NCBI GenBank assembly: GCA_016206405.1
Contig: JACQRQ010000295.1
Span: 1-12,861, forward strand
Direction: 5' to 3'
DNA: 12,861 nucleotides
Source of the DNA: Elusimicrobiota bacterium
Lineage (GTDB): Bacteria; Elusimicrobiota; Elusimicrobia; O2-12-FULL-59-9
The stretch's first letter is position 1. Each line of letters opens with the position of its first letter. The position numbers were made by a program, and so were the translations under genes. Shown piece by piece: positions 7,132-12,861 of this stretch. Below the pieces are notes generated by a model. That model had not been told where the DNA came from, did no database searches, and saw only the letters and a list, made by a program, of their open reading frames with translations.

Positions 7132-8266
7132 AAATCAAAAGGTCGGACCACATGCAGCCGCCGAATCCCGTTGACAGGGCGACCTCCACGTCCGGCACCT
7201 GCCGCGCTCCCGCCCGGTCCATGATCTGAAGCGCGCACTCGGCCGCGCGGATGAGTCCTGTGGCGCCGATGGGGTTGGTCGAGAGCGCTCCGCCCGAAGG
7301 ATTGACGGGCAGTTCGCCGCCCATATCCGTCGCGCCGTCCCAGATGAGCCGGGCGGCTTGGCCCGGCCCCGCCAAGCCGAGGGCCTCCATCCACGCGAGG
7401 TTGGCGAAGGAATAAGGAGTATAAAGCTCCATCATGTCTATCTCTTTCAAGGGCTCCCGGATGCCGGCCTTCCGGTAGGCTTCGCCGGACGCCGCCTCCA
7501 GGGACTTGAGCGGATAAAGCTGCACGTCTCCCAGATAGGAGTACAAGTGCCGGGTGGCGGTCGCCAGAATCCAGGCGGGCCTGGGGCATATCTTTTCCGC
7601 CGCGTCCTCCGAGGCGTAGATCACGGCGCAGGCCCCGTCCGAGCGCGGGCACATATCCAGGACCTTGATGGGGTCGGCCAACATGGGAGAGTCAAGGACA
7701 TGGGAAACGCTGATCTCTTTGCGCAGATGGGCATGGGGGTTGTTGATCGCATGCCTGCGGTCGCGCACGGCCGCCCGCGCGGCGTCCTTCTCCGTCACCC
7801 CGAAGCGCCGCATGTAAACGGATGCCTCCACCGCCAGTCCCGACACGGCGCCGGCGAAGACGAGGCGGTCCCATACCGGGTCGAAGGCGGTGGTGATCGC
7901 GCCGGTCGTGTCCGACTCTGAATTTTTCTCCCAACCGACGACCAAAAGCTTCTCGAAAAGCCCCGAAGCCACCAGGTGGTATCCGGCGACGGCGAGCGTG
8001 CTTCCGGTCGTGCCGCCGGTGGTGAGTTTGAGGACCGGCTTAAGAAGCCCGCCGTTGGCGTCGATGGACCAATGCTCGACGCCGTTGATCCCTTCGAAAT
8101 GGTCCATGTTGCCCACGATCACGCCGTCGATATCCTCGCGCCGGAGCCCGCTATCTTCCAAAGCGCGCCGCACCGCCTCGCCGATGAGCTCGCCGCCGGT
8201 CGCGTCCCAGCGGTTGGCGGCATGCTCCGTTTGCCCCGTCGCGACGATCGCCACGCGCTTGGTCAT
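7109..8266 (-). CDS. Thiolase-superfamily protein without Cys nucleophile (copy 1; possible aldolase)
   Basis: The 385-residue protein starts at MTKRVAIVATGQT (8266), where ATGA overlaps the stop of the preceding gene. A longer open frame upstream is antisense noise. It is of the SCP2/archaeal thiolase type: NPHAHLRKEIS at 176-186, DMCPRSDGA at 204-211, EALGL at 294-298, and NPSGGALS...NPIGATG at 322-337. By hand alignment, the nucleophilic Cys of thiolases falls on Gly85 (LTTGGTTGS), the His of the HDAF-type loop is Tyr282 (ELYTPYSF), and the GHP His is Asn331. Cys371 lies close to the C-terminal catalytic Cys position. Claisen-type thiolysis is therefore unlikely. The known precedent for such a repurposed site with a DUF35 partner is the steroid side-chain aldolase Ltp2. 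A non-catalytic partner role in a heterodimer is the alternative. Confidence 0.88.
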   Translation of the reverse strand: MTKRVAIVATGQTEHAANRWDATGGELIGEAVRRALEDSGLRREDIDGVIVGNMDHFEGINGVEHWSIDANGGLLKPVLKLTTGGTTGSTLAVAGYHLVASGLFEKLLVVGWEKNSESDTTGAITTAFDPVWDRLVFAGAVSGLAVEASVYMRRFGVTEKDAARAAVRDRRHAINNPHAHLRKEISVSHVLDSPMLADPIKVLDMCPRSDGACAVIYASEDAAEKICPRPAWILATATRHLYSYLGDVQLYPLKSLEAASGEAYRKAGIREPLKEIDMMELYTPYSFANLAWMEALGLAGPGQAARLIWDGATDMGGELPVNPSGGALSTNPIGATGLIRAAECALQIMDRAGARQVPDVEVALSTGFGGCMWSDLLIYGRDKPA

Positions 8267-9366
8267 CCGTTTTTTCCAAGAATCCAAACGCAGTGGGACT
8301 GGCCGCAAATACCGCTCTGCGCGTGGGCCAAAGTCCTGCGGGGCTCCGGCGCCTGATTGGCCGCCTTTCCACGAAGCTGAAGGACGGCTTCGATGACGCG
8401 CACCAGGCCCGCGCTGATGGGGGCATGGGCGCAAAGGCAGCCTCCGGACGGGCTCACGCGGCTTTTGTCCATGGCGCCAAGGCCGAGCTCCTCCAGCCAC
8501 AGGGGCTCTTGATACGAAAACGCCGCATAAATTTCCGCCACGTCGATTTCGCGCAGGGGATCGGAAATGCCTGCCATCCGGTAGGCCGTTTGAGCGGCCT
8601 TCCGAAGGGCCGCCGATTCCCAAAGATTTCTGCCGGTCATGCGCGCGTCGGCGCAAAGCGAGACGCCCTCGATCCAAACCGGGTTGGAGCAACGCCGGCG
8701 CGCAAAATCCTCACCGGCCAGAATGATGGCCGCAGCTCCGTCCGAAAGAGGGCCGGCGTCCAGCTCCCGGATGGGCGGAGCCAGCGGTTTTGAAGCCAGG
8801 ACCTCCGAGATCGAAATTTCGCGGCGGACCTGGGCATAAGGATTGAGAACGCCTTTGGCCCGGTTTAAACGCACCACCTCCGCCAAGTCGCGCTCGCTCA
8901 AGCCGCGGCGCTCCATATAAACCCGGGCCTGAAGCGCCGCGGCGGAGACAAAATCCAGGCCGAGGGCGCGCTCATAGACCGGATCGAAGCAGGCGTTGCT
9001 GATAAGGAGCGGGTCTCCTTCGGAAGATTTGGAGTGGGCCGTCACCAAGGTGGTCGAGTAGCCGCCGGAAAGAATCCGGCTCAGCCCGTAGAAAGCGGCG
9101 AAGGCGCCATCGCCTTCGACCGTGGAAATATTCAGGCCCCCGCCGAAAGCGGCCCCGGCCGCGTCCCCGACGGCCATGCTGGAGATCGTCCGCCCGTCCA
9201 AAAAATCGTTGGATGCGGTGACGATGTTTCCCATCTCCGAAATGTCCATGCCCGCGTCCTTGAGGGCCTGGTCCGCGACCTCATAAACCAAGTCCGCGTA
9301 GGTCTCGGCCTCCTTGCGGGCCTCGAAAACCGTTTGGGCCGCTCCGATGACCGCGACGCGTTGCAT
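8263..9366 (-). CDS. Thiolase-superfamily protein with Glu at the nucleophile position (copy 2)
   Basis: The 367-residue product starts at MQRVAVIGAAQT (9366), 3 nt after the DUF35 copy 2 stop. The fold signature is clear: NPYAQVRREIS at 175-185, DAGPLSDGAAA at 203-213, EELGLG at 292-297, SPSGGC at 305-310 and a family-typical end LAHAQSG...HCVWILG at 346-364. By hand alignment the thiolase Cys position is Glu84 (STVEGDGA) and the HDAF-type His is Tyr280 (EIYAAFSY). His314 is at or next to the GHP His, and Cys359 matches the C-terminal catalytic Cys of SCP2-type thiolases. It differs strongly from copy 1, so this is an old pair and not a recent duplication. It probably pairs with DUF35 copy 2. 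An aldolase-type or decarboxylase-type activity is possible; ordinary thiolysis is unlikely. Confidence 0.88.
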   Translation of the reverse strand: MQRVAVIGAAQTVFEARKEAETYADLVYEVADQALKDAGMDISEMGNIVTASNDFLDGRTISSMAVGDAAGAAFGGGLNISTVEGDGAFAAFYGLSRILSGGYSTTLVTAHSKSSEGDPLLISNACFDPVYERALGLDFVSAAALQARVYMERRGLSERDLAEVVRLNRAKGVLNPYAQVRREISISEVLASKPLAPPIRELDAGPLSDGAAAIILAGEDFARRRCSNPVWIEGVSLCADARMTGRNLWESAALRKAAQTAYRMAGISDPLREIDVAEIYAAFSYQEPLWLEELGLGAMDKSRVSPSGGCLCAHAPISAGLVRVIEAVLQLRGKAANQAPEPRRTLAHAQSGICGQSHCVWILGKNG

Positions 9367-9369
9367 AGC

Positions 9370-9822
9370 TCAGCGGACGGGCCTGAAATAGCGGAGGTCG
9401 AAAAGCCCTCCGGAGGGGCGCTCGGCAAATACGGCCTCCACCCGCAGCCCGATTTTAAGCTCGTTGAGCGAGGCCTCGCCCAATAAGTGCAGCAGGGCGG
9501 TGTCGGCCCCGTCCAGCCGGATGAGGCCGTAGAGCGGATTTCGTTCGGGTTGCGCGGGACTCTTGTAAAGCGCCTGGGTGAATGAGACCAGGCTTCCTTG
9601 GGGCCCGATTCCCCCCCGGTCTTCGCAAGCCGCAAAGCAGTTTCCGCAGTGTTGAACCGGCGGAAGATAAACTTTTTCGCAGGCGGGACAGCGGGTCGCC
9701 AGAAATTTTCTTTCTTTAAGCGCTATGAAAAAGCGCGTTCCCAGGATTCCCGCCGACCAGCGGTAAGGAACCTGGATGCGGCTTTCGTGCACCAAAATTT
9801 CATCTCCGGCCGCCGGATTCAT
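9370..9822 (-). CDS. DUF35 Zn-ribbon/OB-fold protein, thiolase partner (copy 2)
   Basis: The 150-residue product has zinc-ribbon Cys45-x2-Cys48 and Cys59-x2-Cys62 flanking VYLPP, then an OB-fold with LYGLIRLDGADT (97-108) and a final FDLRYFRPVR. Its spacing between Cys pairs (ten residues) equals copy 1, and both share the IRLDGADT strand, so they are paralogues. The start at 9822 forms an ATGA overlap with the acyl-CoA dehydrogenase stop; the much longer open frame upstream is antisense-like sequence inside that gene. The gene sits 3 nt before thiolase-like copy 2, its likely partner. Confidence 0.9.
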   Translation of the reverse strand: MNPAAGDEILVHESRIQVPYRWSAGILGTRFFIALKERKFLATRCPACEKVYLPPVQHCGNCFAACEDRGGIGPQGSLVSFTQALYKSPAQPERNPLYGLIRLDGADTALLHLLGEASLNELKIGLRVEAVFAERPSGGLFDLRYFRPVR

Positions 9823-10985
9823 GGTTTTTTGGATTCGCGCAGGGCTTCCTTTATAAGCTCGCCGGCGATGATGAGCGTCTGAATCTGCGAGGTTCCGCCG
9901 CCGATGCCGGAAAGAGCAGCGTCCCGGTAAAACCTTTCCACGGGACATTCCCGGGTAAACCCGTAACCACCCAGAATCTGCACCGCCCACTGGGTGGCCC
10001 TCAAAACCATCTGGGCGCCGAAGAGCTTGGCGAAAGAAGCGAATTTCGAAGCCTCCATGTTCCGGTCCAGCCTCCAGGCAGCTTGGCGGGTCAGAAGCCT
10101 GGCGGCCTCGATTTCGGTCGCCATCTGCGCCAGCATTTCCTGGACCAATTGAAAGCTCGAAATGGGCCGTTTGAATTGCCGTCGCCGCATGGCGTAGCTC
10201 AGGGAGTAATCCAATGCCGCTTGGCCTATGCCCACGGCCATGCCGGAAAACACAGCCCGCTCCATGTCCAGTCCGCGACGCATATACGCCAGGGCTCCGC
10301 CTTCCTCGCCCAGAAGGTTTTCCGCCGGCACCTCGCAATCGTTGAAATGCAGCTCCGACAAAGGGGAGCCGCAAGTGCCCAGCTTGGGAATGTCTTTGCC
10401 CACCGCAAATCCTGGAAAATCCCTTTCGACGATGAAAAGGCTCAAGGCCCCCCGCCCACTTGCGCGCCGGGTGCGCGCGAACACTAAAAAAATCTGCGCG
10501 GCCGAACCGTTGGTGATGAAAATCTTTGAGCCGTTGAGGATATAACTGTCCCCTCGGCGCACCGCCCGCGTCTTGAGCGCGGCGGCATCCGAGCCCGCCT
10601 CCGGCTCGGTCAAGGCGAATGCCCCTATCCATTCGCCCGACATCAGCTTGGGAAGGTACTTGCGCCGCTGCGCCTCGCCGCCGCGCGCGTAGAGATTGTG
10701 GGCGCAGAGAAAGGCGTGCGCTCCATAAGAAAGGGCCAGAGCGGCCGAGGCGCGGGAAAGCTCCTCCATGGCCAAGGCGCAGGAAAGGAAACTGGCCCCG
10801 GATCCCCCGTAGTCCTGCGGAACCGCAAGCCCCAAAAGGCCCAGGCGGCCGAGTTCCCTGAACAGTTCGGCGGGCAGGCGCCCGGATTGTTCTATCTCCT
10901 GAGCGGCCGGCTGGAGCCTGGAGCAGGCGAATTCGCGGGCCGTGTCCCTGGCTGCCTGATTTTCCTCGGAGAGAAGGCTGAGCAT
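9819..10985 (-). CDS. Acyl-CoA dehydrogenase with isovaleryl-type catalytic base
   Basis: The 388-residue FAD enzyme matches the family in length. It shows LTEPEAGSD at 125-133, KIFITNG at 154-160, RRRQFKRPISSFQ at 267-279, QILGGYGFTRE at 336-346 and FYRDAALSGIGGGTSQIQ at 352-369. It desaturates acyl-CoA to 2-enoyl-CoA and passes electrons to ETF. The Glu of the usual YEGT motif is replaced by Gly363. A Glu in the LDMERAVFSG segment (Glu242) lies where isovaleryl-CoA dehydrogenase keeps its base, and IGGGTS parallels IGAGTS of that enzyme. That suggests short or beta-branched acyl-CoA. The start at 10985 is 6 nt after the stop of the sigma-54-like gene, with no strong ribosome binding site. 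No ETF genes are in the window. Confidence 0.93.
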   Translation of the reverse strand: MLSLLSEENQAARDTAREFACSRLQPAAQEIEQSGRLPAELFRELGRLGLLGLAVPQDYGGSGASFLSCALAMEELSRASAALALSYGAHAFLCAHNLYARGGEAQRRKYLPKLMSGEWIGAFALTEPEAGSDAAALKTRAVRRGDSYILNGSKIFITNGSAAQIFLVFARTRRASGRGALSLFIVERDFPGFAVGKDIPKLGTCGSPLSELHFNDCEVPAENLLGEEGGALAYMRRGLDMERAVFSGMAVGIGQAALDYSLSYAMRRRQFKRPISSFQLVQEMLAQMATEIEAARLLTRQAAWRLDRNMEASKFASFAKLFGAQMVLRATQWAVQILGGYGFTRECPVERFYRDAALSGIGGGTSQIQTLIIAGELIKEALRESKKP

Positions 10986-10991
10986 CGAGGC

Positions 10992-12131
10992 CTAGGGATG
11001 CGCGAAATTATCCCAGGCCAGCTTATGCCGGCACTGGTTGACGGTGCGGCGCGAGACGTTGATGCCCGATTCATCGGCCAGGCGGCGCATGAGCTGGTCG
11101 TCGGTGACCCCGGGTTGAATATCCCCTTGCTCCAGCCAATGGGAAAGGATGATAAGGACCACGGCGCGCTGCGGGGTGAGAAGCCTTTTGAGAGGAACTT
11201 CCTCGCCCCAAGGCAGCTCCACGGAGCGGCGCCCCACCGCCCGGCTGACCGTGCTCGGGGCCACCCCGATGCGCCTGGCAAGCTCCCGCAAACTCAGCGG
11301 GCGCCGCCGGAAATCCAGCCGGCTCTGAAGGTAGGCGGCCTGAACCGCGGTGATGCGGGAAAGAATTTGGAACAAGGTGTCCTGGCGCAAATTGAGCAGC
11401 TCGATTTTTTTGAGCAGGGAGCGCAAGCGGCGTTTTTGAGAGCTCGTCAGGCTCTTCTTCTGCTTCCAGTCCTCCAACTGCTCATAGAGCACCTCATAGC
11501 GGCCGCGGGCCCAATGCGGCGCCAAGAATTGAAAATAAATATTCTCGGGGTCGCGCAGGTCCCTCTCAACGCGCGCGATGCAATGGTAATGCAGCCCCGC
11601 CGTCTTGGAAACGCTGGAGGGGCGGAAAAACTCCGAGCGCGCCCCCACTTCCAGCACCAGCTCCAGGATGCGCTTTCCCTCCGACTCGGTCAGCTCGAGC
11701 TGGCGGCAGAGCTCCGGCAGGGGTTTTGTCTCCTCCGCGTAAAGAAAGTATTTTTCAAACGCGTCCCGGCCTATGCGGCGGATCAGCCGCATCAATCCTT
11801 TATGCTTCTCCAGAATGTCGTGAATATCGGCGGAGTCCGTCGCGGCCGCGATGTTCTCTTTGAGTTCGTAGAAGCCGGGGTGCAGGCTGGAGGCCGGCCA
11901 ACGGCTGCGGCGCAGCAGCGACGGCCCGCCGGAAGAACCGTGCAAAAGCTGCTGGAAGAGGGGGTCCGATTCGAGCTCCGCCACCTCCCGGGACACCTCC
12001 GGCTCGGTCATGGAAATCCACCGGGTCGCCACCAGGCGGCTTTGCAGAAGCTGCTGCGTCTGGAGCTTTTCCCGAAGCTCCAATTTCGGCGCCGAAGACA
12101 TAAAAACATTATGACTAATAAACGGGGGCAT
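10992..12131 (-). CDS. Divergent sigma-54 (RpoN-like) factor heading the operon
   Basis: This 379-residue protein is shorter than typical RpoN (about 450-500). Residues 17-62 resemble region I (LELREKL-Q-QQLL ... EVAELESDPLFQQLL), which in RpoN contacts activators. Residues 110-270 correspond to the core-binding domain, ending in RITAVQAAYLQSRL. The helix-turn-helix LSLRELARRIGVAPSTVSRAVG (279-300) followed by VELPWGEEVPLKRLL matches the RpoN DNA-binding segment (STVSR is diagnostic). At the C-terminus VSRRTVNQCRH (359-369) replaces the RpoN box ARRRTVAKYRE; R-R-T-V and the later Arg remain, five of eleven in total. An active specialised sigma-54 paralogue, or a derived repressor, is possible. 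It is the first gene of the acyl-CoA operon (6 nt before the dehydrogenase). The start is either 12131 or Met11 at 12101; neither has a clear ribosome binding site. Confidence 0.82.
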   Translation of the reverse strand: MPPFISHNVFMSSAPKLELREKLQTQQLLQSRLVATRWISMTEPEVSREVAELESDPLFQQLLHGSSGGPSLLRRSRWPASSLHPGFYELKENIAAATDSADIHDILEKHKGLMRLIRRIGRDAFEKYFLYAEETKPLPELCRQLELTESEGKRILELVLEVGARSEFFRPSSVSKTAGLHYHCIARVERDLRDPENIYFQFLAPHWARGRYEVLYEQLEDWKQKKSLTSSQKRRLRSLLKKIELLNLRQDTLFQILSRITAVQAAYLQSRLDFRRRPLSLRELARRIGVAPSTVSRAVGRRSVELPWGEEVPLKRLLTPQRAVVLIILSHWLEQGDIQPGVTDDQLMRRLADESGINVSRRTVNQCRHKLAWDNFAHP

Positions 12132-12253
12132 TTCAATTTAAGTTCAAAATAATCTTTCTGCGCGCCGCGACGCATCGTCCAACCGCCTTGCGTCGGAGAA
12201 CCCCCCGCCGCCATCTGGACAATCTCCCAACGTTAGACCGAATTCCTTCATAC

Positions 12254-12394
12254 GGGGGCTGCCGCCGGGTTTGCCCTAGGGCCCCCTGGCCCCTTTGGGA
12301 CCCCTCCCGTGGTTCCCCTCCACCGACGGGAAGTCGGCGGAGCCACCCCTCCGCTAAGGGGGCCTACGAGCAAATCCCGGCGTCCTCCCCCTTA
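12254..12394 (-). other. GC-rich structured intergenic segment upstream of the operon
   Basis: This stretch has three nested or neighbouring inverted repeats. GGGGGC 12254-12259 pairs with GCCCCC 12281-12286, with inner GGG/CCC and the 10-bp palindrome GCCCTAGGGC at 12273-12282. A 10-bp stem (12318-12327 with 12333-12342) has loop GGGAA and an outer GTGG/CCAC (12309-12312, 12343-12346). TAAGGGGG 12355-12362 pairs with CCCCCTTA 12387-12394. In the second stem the one imperfect pair is A-C on the + strand but G-U on the - strand, favouring an RNA read from the - strand, as leader of the sigma-54-like gene or a separate RNA. It matches no riboswitch or RNA family I recognise. The gap 12132-12253 shows nothing else clear. 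Confidence 0.35.
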
Positions 12395-12635
12395 AAAATC
12401 ATGGACAAAAAAATTCGTCGGCCCAAAGGATGTCAAACCAGGCACGGACACTCCGGATACTGATATACTTATATGGCGCGCTGGCTTCTATGCCTGAAAA
12501 ACCTTATTCTGTGTTCGAAGCATAAGGCGATTTAGAAAGTCCCGCATGTCGGGCCAGACACAAATACCCAGCGTGGCGGCGGTGCCGGGTTGCCACAATT
12601 GAGCGCCCGCGCTAGAAAACCAGGGATGTGTTTCA

Positions 12636-12814
12636 ATGACCAATGAAATGAAGTCGGACCATGTGGAACTAGTGCTGCATGGTAAAGAAGAACGGAATCT
12701 CGAATATAAAGGGAGCCTTGATTTTTCAACTTCTACAACTAAGGCCATGTTATTGACCTTTGCATAAGTAATGGAATAATAAATCATCTTGCCCATGGCA
12801 GATCGGAAGCGTAG
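12636..12814 (+). pseudogene. Possible frame-disrupted start of an AlbA_2 (Schlafen-type) gene
   Basis: From ATG 12636 a 43-residue frame reads MTNEMKSDHVELVLHGKEER then NLEYKGSLDF and STSTTKAMLLTFA before TAA at 12765-12767. L-E-Y-K-x-S after an E-R-N is the opening motif of the AlbA_2 nucleic-acid-binding domain. In AlbA_2 the helix after it usually ends in A-x-A/S-N-x-x-G; a shift of frame at base 12764 restores I-S-N-G directly after TFA, until TAG at 12812-12814. This looks like a gene start broken by an indel, or a chance match. There is no ribosome binding site, and the right-hand end lies outside the window. The flanking 12464-12635 is more AT-rich than the operon and holds no gene I can support. 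Confidence 0.25.
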
Positions 12815-12861
12815 ATGCAGGACCAGAGCAACTTCTGGGACTGGCGAATTCTCTGGAGGGG

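Noticed and set aside
9823..10632. Long N-terminal extension of the DUF35 copy 2 frame
   Set aside because: The extension lies wholly inside the acyl-CoA dehydrogenase gene in another frame and has no domain. The ATGA start at 9822 gives a normal-length DUF35 protein.
10698..12152. 484-codon open frame on the + strand opposite the sigma-54-like and acyl-CoA dehydrogenase genes
   Set aside because: The translation is rich in Gly, Ala, Arg and Gln with no domain, while both - strand genes have clear family motifs. It is a GC-rich antisense frame.
12250..12400. Known structured RNA (SRP RNA, RNase P RNA, tmRNA, cobalamin or other riboswitch)
   Set aside because: None of the conserved core motifs of these RNAs is present on either strand; some resemblance to the GC-rich end of 4.5S RNA lacks the GGAAGG/AGCAG core.
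12408..12436. Perfect TTGACA on the - strand (12436-12431) as a promoter for the operon
   Set aside because: The hexamer at 17-bp spacing is TTTTTT, only three matches to the -10 consensus, so no full promoter is supported.
12188..12463. 91-codon + strand ORF over the hairpin region
   Set aside because: It is Pro/Arg-rich with no motif or ribosome binding site, and it crosses several inverted repeats. Most likely non-coding.
12488..12796. 102-codon - strand ORF at the right edge
   Set aside because: I see no recognisable domain or ribosome binding site, and it opposes the AlbA_2-like reading on the + strand. Support is not enough to call it.
12101..12861. Sigma-54 (-24/-12) promoter for the operon led by the sigma-54-like gene
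   Set aside because: I looked for GG and GC elements at the required spacing within TGGCAC-N5-TTGC-like contexts on the - strand and found none convincing. The GGGATTTGC stretch near 12375 lacks GG at the right distance.
1..12861. CRISPR arrays, insertion sequences, tRNA or rRNA genes
   Set aside because: No spaced direct repeats, transposase motifs, terminal inverted repeats or tRNA/rRNA signatures were seen on either strand.

Overview
The window is GC-rich and densely coded, and it comes from a Gram-negative-type bacterium. The exported proteins include a lipobox signal and a free-standing secreted FlgD/T9SS-type Ig-like domain with a typical 'FPNP ... IYD ... SGIYFF' pattern. Together with sigma-54-like and cyclic-nucleotide signalling genes, these suggest an uncultured lineage such as Elusimicrobiota or a neighbouring phylum, or a deltaproteobacterium-like group. 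That placement is a low-confidence impression; there is no rRNA or marker gene to settle it.

Layout. (1) Bases 1-1106, + strand: the 3' end of a patatin-like phospholipase gene, then a DsrE-family lipoprotein gene with a strong ribosome binding site. (2) Bases 1175-4525, - strand: a membrane-anchored protein carrying both a class III nucleotide cyclase and a complete HD-GYP phosphodiesterase, a small secreted Ig-like domain, and an exported six-TPR protein. Upstream of the TPR gene are three CTTAA boxes at exact 11-bp pitch, resembling an OmpR/PhoB-family operator. (3) Bases 4680-12131, - strand: an eight-gene operon, with all junctions overlapping or 6 nt or less apart. In order of transcription it reads: divergent sigma-54 (RpoN-like) protein, acyl-CoA dehydrogenase, DUF35 Zn-ribbon/OB protein, thiolase-like, thiolase-like, second DUF35 protein, MaoC hydratase, AMP-forming acyl-CoA ligase. 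(4) Bases 12132-12861: no convincing intact gene. A GC-rich stretch has several strong hairpins, followed by a more AT-rich end with what looks like a frame-disrupted start of an AlbA_2 (Schlafen-type) gene.

How the operon may work. Ligase, dehydrogenase and hydratase give CoA activation, desaturation and hydration of an acyl chain. No 3-hydroxyacyl-CoA dehydrogenase is encoded, and both thiolase-like proteins lack the Cys nucleophile (Gly and Glu sit there) and carry Tyr where thiolases have the His of the HDAF-type loop. Each lies beside a DUF35 partner, giving a mirror order DUF35-thiolase-thiolase-DUF35. This is the parts list of a retro-aldol chain-shortening route like the steroid side-chain Ltp2/ChsH2 system. 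The dehydrogenase has the isovaleryl-CoA-dehydrogenase-type base, which suggests beta-branched substrates: hydration would give tertiary alcohols that cannot be oxidised, so an aldolase would be needed. This pathway reading is inference; the gene families and residue changes are read from the sequence.
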